Shown: positions 7,909 to 17,045, numbered from the stretch's first letter. The stretch is 64,000 nt of DNA from Xanthobacter dioxanivorans (GCF_016807805.1 NZ_CP063362.1:186001-250000), one strand, 5' to 3'. Numbers and translations are program-made. Notes: generated by a model from the sequence alone, not told the origin.

Positions 7909-9114
7909 TCAGCTGTAAAGCGGGGTCGGCGTGATGATGCCGTTGAGCGCGAAATTCCCCACCTCCCGCGATTTGTAGGCCACCGGGTCATGCAGGGTGT
8001 GGGTGCGGATGTTCCGCCAGAAGCGGTCGTAGCCGTAATGGCCGGCGGTGGCGCGGGCGCCCATCAGCTCGAAAATCTTCGAGGTGACCTCCAGCGCGGT
8101 ACGGCTGGCATGGACCTTGGCGGCGTAGATGGCGGCGGCGGCCAGGTTGCGTTCGTCAGGCGTGATGGCATCGCCGCGGGCCGTCGCCGCCTCGAAACGC
8201 TGTCCGGCCACATCGGCGAGGGCGGCCGAAGCGCGCAGTTCCACATCCAGATCGCCATAGTGCTCGAGGATATAGGGGTCGAGGCTCGCCCTCGCGACAC
8301 CGGAGGCCTGCCATGGCCGCGAGGTGGTGCGAATGTAGCGGGCGGCTTCCGCAAGCGCGCCCTCCGCCGTGCCGATGTAGAAATTGACGATGAGGAGCTG
8401 GTGGAACGGCACCACGAGGCTGGTGCGCGGCGGCGGCGGCGCGGCCGGGTCGCCCAGCACCTCGTCCTTCTCCACCCGCACGTTGGCAAAGGTGACGGTG
8501 CCGCTCTCCGACAGCCTTTGGCCGAAGGCATCCCAGTCGTTGCCGTGGGTCACGCCGCCGCGATCGCCGGGCACGACGATGACCGCGAAGCCGTCGCCGA
8601 GCTGCGCGCGCAAGGTGATCTTGTCGGCCAGCGCGGCGTTGGAGGCGAAGGTCTTGCGGCCGTTCAGGCGAAAGCCGTCCGCCGCCTCCGGCGTGAGCCG
8701 CGATTCGGGATCGCGCGGGTTGGAGGCGCCGCCCCAGAACCACTGGCCCGCCACCGACCCGCGAGAAAGCCTTTCGGCCTGCTCCGGCGTCGCCCGCCAA
8801 ACGGCATTGGTGAGGTGGAGATAGTGGTAGGCCAGGAGCTGGGCGATGGAGGCATCGGCGCGGCCGATGATGCGGGTGGCCAGCAACGCGTCAGCGAAGC
8901 TTCCCCCGCCTCCGCCGTGCGCCACGGGATTGAGCAAGGCGAGCAGCCCCGTCTCCCGTAGCAGCTCCACCTCCCGCCGGGGCGAGGCTCCGGCACGGTC
9001 GCGCACGGCGGCATCCGGCGCGAGCGCGTCGGCGACGCCCTGGGCAAGGGCGGTCCAGTCCGGCCGCGGCGACGGACGCGCCGCGGCAACAGGCTGCAGG
9101 GAAGAACGGGTCAT
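7909..9114 (-). CDS. Acyl-CoA dehydrogenase-fold flavin monooxygenase (SfnB/DszC-like)
   Basis: Flavoprotein of 401 residues with acyl-CoA dehydrogenase architecture: N-terminal helical domain, a central beta domain with SGTVTFANVRVEKDEVLG, and a C-terminal four-helix bundle ending with a RNIRTHTLHDPVAYK segment. That C-terminal HTLHDP motif is typical of SfnB/DszC-type enzymes that use reduced FMN and oxygen rather than dehydrogenating a CoA ester. The ATG at 9114 has AGGAG 8 bp upstream and is preferred over an upstream in-frame ATG at 9162. It lies between the metQ-like gene and the NtaA/DmoA-type monooxygenase, fitting a desulfurisation or heteroatom-oxidation route. Confidence 0.85.
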   Translation of the reverse strand: MTRSSLQPVAAARPSPRPDWTALAQGVADALAPDAAVRDRAGASPRREVELLRETGLLALLNPVAHGGGGGSFADALLATRIIGRADASIAQLLAYHYLHLTNAVWRATPEQAERLSRGSVAGQWFWGGASNPRDPESRLTPEAADGFRLNGRKTFASNAALADKITLRAQLGDGFAVIVVPGDRGGVTHGNDWDAFGQRLSESGTVTFANVRVEKDEVLGDPAAPPPPRTSLVVPFHQLLIVNFYIGTAEGALAEAARYIRTTSRPWQASGVARASLDPYILEHYGDLDVELRASAALADVAGQRFEAATARGDAITPDERNLAAAAIYAAKVHASRTALEVTSKIFELMGARATAGHYGYDRFWRNIRTHTLHDPVAYKSREVGNFALNGIITPTPLYS

Positions 9115-9158
9115 GGGCGAGGCTCCTGTGGCGCGGATCGACGGCAGCGGGCGAGCGC

Positions 9159-9998
9159 TCACCAGGCGGGCAGGATGCTCCCCCTGAACTTGGCGAGGGT
9201 GAAGTCCTTCACCGGCTGCGAACGATAAATCTCGATGAACTTGCGGATCCGCGGATCATCCTTGCGGTCCTCGCGGGCCGCGAAGACGAGGGTGAAATAG
9301 GGCTTGGCTTCCTCCACCGTCGTCTCGGCCACCAGCGCCGTGTTGAGGTCGAGGCCGGCGAGATAGGCATAGTTGGAGGAGACGAAGGCCGCCGCCACGT
9401 CATCCAGCGAGCGCGGCAACTGGGCGGCGTCGATCTCGACGATCTGCAGCTTCTTCGGGTTCTCCGCCACGTCCAGCACGCTGGCGTAAAGGCCCGTGCC
9501 CGGCTTCAGCTTGATGACCCCGGCCTTCTGGAACAGCAGCAGGGCGCGGCCCCCGTTGGTGGGGTCGTTGGGAATGGCGATCCTGGCCCCGACGGGGATG
9601 TCTGCCGCGCTGGTGAATTTCTTGGAGTAGATGCCGGCCGGCACGAGGAGGGATTCGTCGAGGGCGGCGATCTGGTAGCCCCGCGTCTTCACCTGGTTGG
9701 CGAGGTAGGGTCGGTTCTGGAAGTTGTTGAGGTCGATGTCGCCCGCCTGCAAAGCCGCGTTCGGCTGGTTCCAGTCGGTGAACTCGATGATCTCGGCCTT
9801 GATTCCCTGCTTCTCGGACAGCCGGGCCGCCTCGCGCAGCACGTCGCCATAGGGGCCGGCGGACACGCCGACCTTGAGGGGCTTGTCTGCCGCCGTCGCG
9901 GGGGCCTGCGCATGGGCCGCCGTGCCGACGCAAAGGAGCGCCAGGCCGGAAAGGAGCAGCGCGAAGACGCCGGAGCGGGAGGGGGAAGGTGAGGTCAT
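9159..9998 (-). CDS. MetQ/NlpA-family substrate-binding protein
   Basis: Periplasmic binding protein of 279 residues, family of the D/L-methionine ABC transporter component MetQ. It has a Sec signal peptide cleaved near AHA-QAP and no convincing lipobox cysteine, so it is probably soluble rather than a lipoprotein. Family motifs include LKVGVSAGPYGDVLREAA, the segment DWNQPNAALQAGDIDLNNFQ (most relatives have a YxxPN version) and IPNDPTNGGRALLLFQKAG. It heads the operon with two flavin monooxygenases, but no metN ATPase or metI permease is adjacent, so the partners must be encoded elsewhere. Likely ligand is a sulfur-containing compound, by context. Confidence 0.87.
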   Translation of the reverse strand: MTSPSPSRSGVFALLLSGLALLCVGTAAHAQAPATAADKPLKVGVSAGPYGDVLREAARLSEKQGIKAEIIEFTDWNQPNAALQAGDIDLNNFQNRPYLANQVKTRGYQIAALDESLLVPAGIYSKKFTSAADIPVGARIAIPNDPTNGGRALLLFQKAGVIKLKPGTGLYASVLDVAENPKKLQIVEIDAAQLPRSLDDVAAAFVSSNYAYLAGLDLNTALVAETTVEEAKPYFTLVFAAREDRKDDPRIRKFIEIYRSQPVKDFTLAKFRGSILPAW

Positions 9999-10071
9999 GT
10001 GTCCGTCGCTGTCTCTGGGCCGGGCATGCCGGCGATTGGTGGGCAGTGCGCCCGCTGATTCATTTTATAAT

Positions 10072-10087
10072 TAAATCCATTGATTTA
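10072..10087. promoter_or_regulatory. Inverted repeat TAAATC-N4-GATTTA in the promoter of the MetQ/monooxygenase operon
   Basis: TAAATC (10072-10077) and GATTTA (10082-10087) are exact inverted copies separated by CATT. They lie in a short AT-rich island (about 10058-10098), some 75-90 bp upstream of the metQ-like start, in an otherwise GC-rich 260-bp divergent region. This is where a sulfur-source regulator could bind, but no specific regulator is recognised. Confidence 0.45.
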
Positions 10088-10258
10088 GTAAACTATGAAT
10101 CGGAAAGATGCGGCCCCAGTGGCGGCTCCGGGGCATGAGCGGCCGTCTCCCAAGCGGCTTTCGCCCGGGCGTCGCGCCGCCTTCCGCAATTCTCTTCAGC
10201 TCTTCTTCACTGCCCGTTATGCATGCTGCGCGGCGCGCGTGAGGGAAGGGACGAGGCG

Positions 10259-13200
10259 ATGGCGGAGAGGCGTTTGGGGGGATCGTGGTTCGCCGATCTA
10301 TCCATGCAGTGGAAGGCGGGCGGCGTGGTGGCGATGCTCGTCGCCATGTTCCTGCTACTCCTCGGCGCCAACGCCCTGTTCACGCGGGCCGGCGACCGTG
10401 TCCAGGCGCAGGTGGATTCGGTCCGGCGCATCGTCATCCTGAGCGATGCCGCCACCCGCGCGGTGGCCCGGCGCCAGGCGCAGGCGGTGCGGGACGCCCT
10501 CACCGATCCGCGCTCGCTGGCCTCGCAGATCCCCGCCGCCTCCGCAGAGGTGGCCGAGCGCCTCGCGGCGCTGTCCGCCGCCGCCGGCGCCAGCCCGGCC
10601 CTGGCGCCCTTCGTCCAGCGGGCAACCCGCATCGCCACCGCTTGGCCCGACGCGATCGGAGCGCCCCTCCTCGCCGCCTCCGGCGACGCGGCCGCGCTGC
10701 CGGCCGCCCTGCGCGGCTTCCTCGCGGCAGAGGCCAGCGAGGCCGGCGCGCGCGGCATCAACGGCGCCCTGGACGAACTCACGGCGACCGCAAACGCCCA
10801 GATCACGGTGGCACGGAGCGCGCTTTCGGAGAACGAGGCCATCGTCGGCGCCATCGACGTCATCGCGCTGATCGCCACGGTGGCGGCGGGCATCGGCGGC
10901 CTTGTCCTCGGCGCGCGCTTCGTCTCCCGGCCGCTGCGTCACCTCGCCGAGCTGATGAGCCGGCTGGCCGGGCACGAACTCGATGTGGAGGTGCCCTATT
11001 CCGAGCGCGGCGACGAGGTCGGGATCATCGCGCGCGCCCTCAAGGTCTTCAAGGCCATGGCCATTGAGACCCGCGACAATGATTGGGTGAAGGGCAGCCT
11101 CAACACCATCGCGACGCGGGTGCAGGGGGCCGACGACCTCAAGGACTTCGCCGATTCCCTGCTCGCCGAACTGGCCCCGCGGGTGGAGGCAGGGGTCGGC
11201 GTGTTCTACCGCTTCGACGAGGCGACGGACGAGCTGAGCCTGCTCGGCAGCTATGCCTTCGGCGAGCGGCGGCACCTGTCCACCGCCTATCGGCTCGGCG
11301 AGGGACTGGTGGGCCAGTGCGCTTTGGAGAAGAAGACCATCATCCTCTCGCCGGTGCCCGAGGATTATGTGCGCATCCGGTCCGGCATCGGCGAGGCCGC
11401 GCCGCAAGCCGTCGCGGCGATGCCCCTGGTGCTGAAGGGCCGCCTGCTGGGGGTGGTCGAGCTCGGCTGCCTGGTCGCCATCGAGGACCGGCGCGCCCGC
11501 CTCCTGGACGAGGTCCGCACCCTCGCCGCCCTGTCCTTCGACAACCTTGCCCGCGCCATCCGCACCCGCGAGCTGCTGGAGCAGAGCCAGAGGCAGGCCA
11601 CCGACCTGCGCGTGGCGGAGGAGGAGCTGCGCACCCAGCAGGAGGAACTGCGCGCCACCAACGAGCAGCTCCTCGGCCAGTCGCAGCGGCTGTCCGCCTC
11701 GGAGGAGGAGCTCCGGGTCCAGGCGGAGGAGCTGAAGTCCTCGAACGACGTGCTGCGCCGCTCCAGCGAGGAGCTCACCGGCCAGAAGGAGCTGCTGGAG
11801 ACCCTCAACCGCCAGATGGAGGCGCGCGCCGAGGAGCTGGTGCGCGCCAACCAGTACAAGTCGCAGTTCCTCGCCAACATGTCGCACGAGCTGCGCACGC
11901 CGTTGAACAGCCTGCTCATCCTGTCCCACGACCTCGCCGAGAACCGCTCCGGCAACCTCGACGCCGACCAGGTGGAGGCGGCCACCATCATCCACGCCTC
12001 CGGCTCCAACCTGCTGCGGCTCATCAACGACATCCTCGATCTGTCCAAGGTCGAGGCCGGCAAGATGGAGGTGGTGCGCGAGCCGGTGAACGTCACCGCC
12101 TTCGCCCAGCGCATCGAGCGCAACTTCCGGCGCGTGGCCCAGGAGCGCAAGCTGCGCTTCTCCGTCACCGTCGCCGACGCCCCGCCGATGGTCTACACCG
12201 ATGCCGGCAAGCTGGAGCAGATCCTCACCAACCTCGTCGGCAACGCGCTGAAGTTCACCGTGCAGGGCCGCGTCTCCGTCTCCTTCGCCAATGGCGAGAC
12301 GGCGGACACCTTCAAGGTGGCGGTGACCGACAGCGGCATCGGCATCCCGGACGACAAGCAGGACGCCATCTTCGAGGCCTTCGAGCAGGTGGATGCATCG
12401 ACCCGCCGGCAGTTCGGCGGCACCGGCCTCGGCCTCGCCATCACCCAGCGCCTCGCCCAGCTCCTGGGTGGCGTGGTGGCGGTGGAGAGCAAGCTCGGCC
12501 AGGGCTCCACCTTCACGCTGACCCTGCCGGTGGGCGAGCCGCCGGCGGAGGAGGAAAGCGAGGATGCGGGCGCCCTCGCCCGCGCGCCAGCTCCCATGGC
12601 GCGGGCCCGCGGCGTGTCCGGCCTCGCCCCGCTGCCCGCCGTCTCGATGCCCTCCGTGCCCGACGACCGTGAGGCGCTGACCCCCGGCGCCACGGCGATC
12701 CTGGTGGTGGAGGACGACCCGGTATTCGCCCGCACCCTGGTCGGCATCGTGCGGCGCAAGGGCTACCAGGTGCTCGCGGCCGGCGACGGGGAGAGCGGCA
12801 TCGAGCTGGCGCGGCGCTACAAACCCACCGGCATCCTACTGGACGTGATGCTGCCGGGCATGGACGGCTGGACGGTGATCGAGCGCCTGAAGGCCGATCC
12901 GGCCACGCGGCACATCCCGGTGCACTTCGTCTCCGCCCTCGACGAGACGCGGCGCGGGCGCGACCTCGGCGCGGTGGGCTTCCTCACCAAGCCGGTCAGC
13001 GCCGAGAAGCTGGGCGAGGCGCTTCAGCTCCTCGCCCATTTCGCCTCCGACCGCCCGCGCCGGGTGCTGGTGGTGGACGACGACGCCGCCGCCCGCCACG
13101 CCGTGCGCACCCTGCTCGCCCGCGAGAAGGCGGAGATCGTGGAGGCGGGAAGCGGCGAGGAGGCGCTGGAGGTGGCGGCGAAGACCGAGCTCGACTGCAT

Positions 13201-13837
13201 CGTGCTCGACCTCGGCCTGCCGGGCATGTCCGGCTTCGACCTCATCGAGCGCCTCGCCGAGGGCGAGCACCCGGTGCCGGTGGTGGTCTATTCGGGGCGC
13301 GACCTGACGCAGGAGGAGAGCCTGAGGCTGCGCGCCTTCACCGACAGCATCGTGGTGAAGGGGGCGCTCTCGCCCGAGCGGCTGCTCGACGAGGTCAACC
13401 TGTTCCTGCACTCGGTGCAGCACGAGCCGAGGAGCGTGCCCGAGCATCCGGACGGCGACCTGGAGGGCAGGAAGCTCCTCCTCGTCGACGACGACATGCG
13501 CAACATCTTCGCCCTCGCCAAGGTGCTGCGCGCGCGCGGCATCAACGTGGTGCTGGCCCAGGACGGTGCCAAGGCCCTTGCCCAGCTCGATGCCGAGCCC
13601 GATATCGAGATCGTGCTCATGGATGTCATGATGCCGGTGATGGACGGCTACGAGGCCATGGAACAGATCCGCGCCCAGCCTCGCTTCGCCAAGCTTCCCA
13701 TGATCGCCCTCACCGCCAAGGCGATGAAGGACGACCGCGAGAAATGCCTGGCCGCCGGCGCCAGCGACTATCTGGCCAAGCCGGTGGACGTGCCCAAGCT
13801 GCTGTCCATGATCCGCTCCTGGCTGCCCGCGAAATGA
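10259..13837 (+). CDS. Hybrid sensor histidine kinase with HAMP, GAF, long coiled coil and three receiver domains
   Basis: Membrane-anchored hybrid kinase of 1192 residues. From the N-terminus: TM helix about 25-47, a periplasmic region, TM about 195-220, HAMP about 220-275, GAF about 285-435, a Glu/Gln-rich coiled coil about 440-535, HisKA with phospho-acceptor H543 in SHELRTP, HATPase with N662 in NLVGNALKFT, then receivers with phospho-acceptor aspartates D862, D984 and D1122. The third receiver is the best conserved (LMDVMMPVMDGYEAM). The ATG at 10259 follows a purine-rich ribosome site. Its stop overlaps the start of a CheR gene (ATGA), so the two are co-translated. Architecture resembles GAF-HK-REC-REC-REC proteins linked with stress or developmental control; the signal is unknown. 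Confidence 0.92.
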   Translation: MAERRLGGSWFADLSMQWKAGGVVAMLVAMFLLLLGANALFTRAGDRVQAQVDSVRRIVILSDAATRAVARRQAQAVRDALTDPRSLASQIPAASAEVAERLAALSAAAGASPALAPFVQRATRIATAWPDAIGAPLLAASGDAAALPAALRGFLAAEASEAGARGINGALDELTATANAQITVARSALSENEAIVGAIDVIALIATVAAGIGGLVLGARFVSRPLRHLAELMSRLAGHELDVEVPYSERGDEVGIIARALKVFKAMAIETRDNDWVKGSLNTIATRVQGADDLKDFADSLLAELAPRVEAGVGVFYRFDEATDELSLLGSYAFGERRHLSTAYRLGEGLVGQCALEKKTIILSPVPEDYVRIRSGIGEAAPQAVAAMPLVLKGRLLGVVELGCLVAIEDRRARLLDEVRTLAALSFDNLARAIRTRELLEQSQRQATDLRVAEEELRTQQEELRATNEQLLGQSQRLSASEEELRVQAEELKSSNDVLRRSSEELTGQKELLETLNRQMEARAEELVRANQYKSQFLANMSHELRTPLNSLLILSHDLAENRSGNLDADQVEAATIIHASGSNLLRLINDILDLSKVEAGKMEVVREPVNVTAFAQRIERNFRRVAQERKLRFSVTVADAPPMVYTDAGKLEQILTNLVGNALKFTVQGRVSVSFANGETADTFKVAVTDSGIGIPDDKQDAIFEAFEQVDASTRRQFGGTGLGLAITQRLAQLLGGVVAVESKLGQGSTFTLTLPVGEPPAEEESEDAGALARAPAPMARARGVSGLAPLPAVSMPSVPDDREALTPGATAILVVEDDPVFARTLVGIVRRKGYQVLAAGDGESGIELARRYKPTGILLDVMLPGMDGWTVIERLKADPATRHIPVHFVSALDETRRGRDLGAVGFLTKPVSAEKLGEALQLLAHFASDRPRRVLVVDDDAAARHAVRTLLAREKAEIVEAGSGEEALEVAAKTELDCIVLDLGLPGMSGFDLIERLAEGEHPVPVVVYSGRDLTQEESLRLRAFTDSIVVKGALSPERLLDEVNLFLHSVQHEPRSVPEHPDGDLEGRKLLLVDDDMRNIFALAKVLRARGINVVLAQDGAKALAQLDAEPDIEIVLMDVMMPVMDGYEAMEQIRAQPRFAKLPMIALTAKAMKDDREKCLAAGASDYLAKPVDVPKLLSMIRSWLPAK

Positions 13838-14793
13838 CCTCCCCCCAGGACGAGCCCCCCGCCGGGGATGGCCGCGCCCCCGGCGATCCCCCCGGCCACG
13901 ACGCCGCGGACGCGCTGGCCCTGGAGACGATCGAGGTCGACCTGTTCGTCGAGGCGCTCCACCGGCGCTACGGCTACGACTTCCGCGACTACAGCCGCGC
14001 CTCACTGACCCGGCGGGTGCGCAACCTCGTCACCAGCCTGAACCTGGCCACCATCTCCGACCTCACCACCCGGCTGCTGCACCAGCCGGGGCGCATCGCC
14101 GAGGTGATCTCCGGCCTTTCCGTACCGGTCTCCGAATTTTTCCGCGATCCGAGCGTCTTCCTCACCCTGAAGGAGAAGGTGTTCCCGCATCTGGCGTCCT
14201 ACCCGCAGATCAACGTGTGGCAGGCCGGCTGCGCCCACGGCGAGGAGATCTATTCGCTCGCCATCCTGCTCAGCGAGGCGGGGCTCTACGAGCGCACGCG
14301 CATCTTCGCCACGGACATCTCGAAGAGTGCCCTGGCGCGGGCGCGGGAGGGCATCTTCCCGCTGCGCGAGGCGCCGGACGCGGCGCGGCGCTACCTCGCG
14401 GCGGGCGGGGCGCACAGCTTCTCGGCCTACTACCATGCGCGCTACGACCTGATGAAGCTCGACGAGCGGCTGATCTCGCGCGTCACCTTCGCCGAGCACA
14501 ACCTCGTGACGGACGGGGTGTTCTGCGAGGCCCACCTCATCTTGTGCCGCAACGTGCTCATCTATTTCACCACCCCGCTCCAGGACCGCGTCCTGGCGCG
14601 CTTCGCCGAGAGCCTGGTGCGCGGCGGCTTCCTCTGCGTGGGCACCCGGGAGAACCTCGAATTCTCCCCGGCCCGCACCCAGTTCCAGCTGGTGGATGCC
14701 AACGCCCAACTCTATCGGCTGAGGACCGGCGCGCCGGGCGGGCCGCGAAATCCCGTCCCGGAGCCGTTCAACCCGCGCCGGCCCGAACGGTGA
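13834..14793 (+). CDS. CheR-type protein-glutamate O-methyltransferase
   Basis: SAM-dependent methyltransferase of 319 residues. After a Pro/Asp-rich, probably disordered N-terminus (1-28), an alpha-helical CheR_N domain begins with VDLFVEALHRRYGYDFRDY. The SAM site is at about 126-140 with GCAHGEEIYSLAILL (GCSTGEE in classical CheR), and the conserved LCRNVLIYF lies near residue 238. There is no C-terminal TPR extension. The ATG overlaps the kinase stop by 4 bp, which indicates translational coupling. No CheB, CheW or receptor is nearby, so the target may be the coupled kinase or a non-chemotactic partner. That is inference from the arrangement. Confidence 0.88.
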   Translation: MTSPQDEPPAGDGRAPGDPPGHDAADALALETIEVDLFVEALHRRYGYDFRDYSRASLTRRVRNLVTSLNLATISDLTTRLLHQPGRIAEVISGLSVPVSEFFRDPSVFLTLKEKVFPHLASYPQINVWQAGCAHGEEIYSLAILLSEAGLYERTRIFATDISKSALARAREGIFPLREAPDAARRYLAAGGAHSFSAYYHARYDLMKLDERLISRVTFAEHNLVTDGVFCEAHLILCRNVLIYFTTPLQDRVLARFAESLVRGGFLCVGTRENLEFSPARTQFQLVDANAQLYRLRTGAPGGPRNPVPEPFNPRRPER

Positions 14794-15017
14794 CGGCCCT
14801 CCAAGGCGGGAACGGGAATGCGCGACCCGACCGCCCGGCGATGCAGCGGGCCGGCGCCTGCTCCGGCGGAACCTGCGCCATGACACCGCCGCGTTCCTGA
14901 ACCAGAAGTGAGTGATCCGGCAGCGGCGTTCGCCTAAACTGTCACCATCCCCATCCGTCGGGCCTTCCCGCGCATGCCGCGCGACATACGGCCCCTTGCC
15001 CTGAAGGAGGTAGGACC

Positions 15018-16979
15018 GTGCCCCACGATACGCCGCTGATCGCGACCCTCGTCGGGGCGTTCGTGTTGGCCTTCGTGTTCGGTGCCATCGCCCAGCGCCT
15101 GAAGCTGTCGCCGCTGGTGGGCTATCTGATCGCCGGCGTGATGGTGGGGCCGTTCACCCCCGGCTTCGTCGCCGACTCGCACATGGCGGTGGAGCTCGCC
15201 GAGATCGGCGTGATCCTGCTGATGTTCGGCGTCGGCCTGCATTTCTCCCTGAGCGACCTGCTGTCGGTGCGGGCCATCGCCATCCCCGGAGCGGTGGTGC
15301 AGATCGCCGTCGCCACCCTCATGGGCATGGCGCTGGCCTGGGGCATGGGGTGGGGGGTCGGCGCCGGTCTGGTCTTCGGCGTGGCCCTGTCGGTGGCGAG
15401 CACGGTGGTGCTGCTGCGGGCGCTCCAGGAACGGCGCATGGTGGAGAGCGAGCAGGGCCGGATCGCGGTGGGCTGGCTCATCGTGGAAGACCTCGCCATG
15501 GTCCTCGCCCTGGTGCTGCTGCCGGCGGTGTCCGGCGCGCTCGGCGGCCGCACGGTGGCGACGCCCACCGTCGAATGGTTGGGCGGCGACAACGTGTGGA
15601 CCACCCTCGCCCTCACCCTCGCCAAGGTGGCCGGCTTCGTGGTGCTGATGCTGGTGGTGGGCCGGCGCGTCATCCCCGGCGTGATGCACTGGGTGGCGCA
15701 TATCGGCTCGCGCGAGCTGTTCCGCCTCGCCGTGCTCGCCATCGCGCTCGGCGTGGCCTTCGGCTCGGCCAAGCTGTTCGGCGTCTCCTTCGCCCTCGGC
15801 GCCTTCTTCGCCGGCATGGTGCTGAGCGAATCGCCCCTCTCCCACCGCGCGGCGGAGGAAACGCTGCCACTGCGAGACGCCTTCGCGGTGCTGTTCTTCG
15901 TCTCCGTGGGCATGCTGGTGGATCCCAGCATCGTGCTGAAGAGCCCGCTCCCGCTCCTGGCCACCCTGCTCATCGTCCTGTTCGGCAAGTCGGTGGCCGC
16001 CTTCCTGATCGTGCGGGCGTTCGGCTACGGCAATTTCACCGCCCTCACCATCTCGGCGTCGCTGGCGCAGATCGGCGAGTTCTCCTTCATCCTGGTGGCG
16101 CTGGGGGCCGACCTGGAGCTGCTGCCGGCGGAGGGCCGCGACCTCATCCTCGCGGCGGCGATCCTCTCCATTCTCGCCAACCCGTTCTTCTTCCTCATCC
16201 TCGACCGCTACCGGGCGAAGGCCGCCGTGCCCAAGCCGGCGGCCTTCGCCCCGGCCGGGCCACCCGGAAAGCCGGACGAGAAGCCGACGGCGAGCCTGCC
16301 GGTCACCACCCAGCAGGCCCACACGGTGCTGGTGGGCTACGGCCGCGTGGGCCGGCTGGTGGCGGACGGGCTCCTGGCCGCCGGGGTGCCCTTCCTCGTT
16401 GTCGAGGACCAGGAGGACCGGGTGGACGAGCTGAAGCGCGCCGGCATCGAGGCCATCGATGCCAACGCCGCCTCCCCCGCCGCCATCGCCGCCGCAAACA
16501 TCGCCGGGGCGCGGCGGCTGATCCTCGCCATTCCGGACGGGTTCGAGGCCAGCGGCGTGCTGCGCAAGGCGCGGCAGCTGAACCCGAAGCTGGAGATCGT
16601 CGCCCGCGCCCATTCGGACGCGGAGGTGGAGCACCTGCGCCAGAGCGGCGCCGAATTCATCATCATGGGCGAGCGGGAGGTGGCGCGCGGCATGCTCGCC
16701 CACGTGCTGGGGATCGACGCGGCGGAGGTGGCCGCCGAGGCGGAGGCCGACGGCGTGCAGGCCTATGCGGCGCCGGCCCCGCCCGAGAGCGGATCGGCGG
16801 CCGGCGGCGCGAGCGGCACCGCCACCGCGATACCCTCGCAGGCGTCCGCCCCCATCCCCGTCCCCGACGCGGATGCGCCCGCCGGCGCGGTCGCCGATGC
16901 CCCCGGCATGCAAACCGCCGCACCGCCGGGCGTGGGCCTTGCCGAGACGCCCGCGGCGGCGCAGAAGGAAAATCCATAG
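15018..16979 (+). CDS. YbaL/Kef-type cation:proton antiporter with TrkA-N domain
   Basis: Inner-membrane monovalent cation:proton antiporter (CPA2) of 653 residues. The first 390 or so residues form about 12 hydrophobic helices, with family motifs LSPLVGYLIAGVMVGPFTPG and GVILLMFGVGLHFSLSDL. A cytosolic TrkA-N/RCK Rossmann domain follows near residue 435 (VLVGYGRVGRLVADGLL). The last 85 residues are a low-complexity Ala/Pro/Gly tail not found in YbaL. Translation starts at a GTG behind a near-perfect AAGGAGG. It stands upstream of sitABCD but the operator-bearing gap suggests separate transcription. Function in K+ or Na+ efflux is by family. Confidence 0.9.
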   Translation: MPHDTPLIATLVGAFVLAFVFGAIAQRLKLSPLVGYLIAGVMVGPFTPGFVADSHMAVELAEIGVILLMFGVGLHFSLSDLLSVRAIAIPGAVVQIAVATLMGMALAWGMGWGVGAGLVFGVALSVASTVVLLRALQERRMVESEQGRIAVGWLIVEDLAMVLALVLLPAVSGALGGRTVATPTVEWLGGDNVWTTLALTLAKVAGFVVLMLVVGRRVIPGVMHWVAHIGSRELFRLAVLAIALGVAFGSAKLFGVSFALGAFFAGMVLSESPLSHRAAEETLPLRDAFAVLFFVSVGMLVDPSIVLKSPLPLLATLLIVLFGKSVAAFLIVRAFGYGNFTALTISASLAQIGEFSFILVALGADLELLPAEGRDLILAAAILSILANPFFFLILDRYRAKAAVPKPAAFAPAGPPGKPDEKPTASLPVTTQQAHTVLVGYGRVGRLVADGLLAAGVPFLVVEDQEDRVDELKRAGIEAIDANAASPAAIAAANIAGARRLILAIPDGFEASGVLRKARQLNPKLEIVARAHSDAEVEHLRQSGAEFIIMGEREVARGMLAHVLGIDAAEVAAEAEADGVQAYAAPAPPESGSAAGGASGTATAIPSQASAPIPVPDADAPAGAVADAPGMQTAAPPGVGLAETPAAAQKENP

Positions 16980-16990
16980 GCCGACCTAAA

Positions 16991-17045
16991 TGCAAATAAT
17001 TTGCAATTGCATCTCAGATCCCCTATTTTTGCGAATGGCTCGCAA
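16991..17045 (+). promoter_or_regulatory. Fur/Mur-type operator cluster upstream of sitABCD
   Basis: TGCAAAT-A-ATTTGCA at 16991-17005 is a perfect 7-1-7 palindrome, the architecture bound by Fur-family dimers and close to the manganese-responsive (Mur) sites known before sit genes in alphaproteobacteria. A second perfect palindrome TGCAATTGCA (17002-17011) overlaps it. A third inverted repeat, TTGCGA (17029-17034) with TCGCAA (17040-17045), ends just before the ribosome site. The position directly before a Mn importer supports repression by metal-loaded Mur or Fur. Confidence 0.75.

Noticed and set aside
10355..11995. 546-codon minus-strand frame opposite the hybrid kinase
   Set aside because: It mirrors the Leu/Glu-rich coiled coil and GAF coding sequence of the kinase and shows no independent motifs or ribosome site.
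14934..16913. 659-codon minus-strand frame opposite the antiporter
   Set aside because: Its composition is His/Gly/Arg-rich, typical of antisense translation of a hydrophobic membrane protein in GC-rich DNA.
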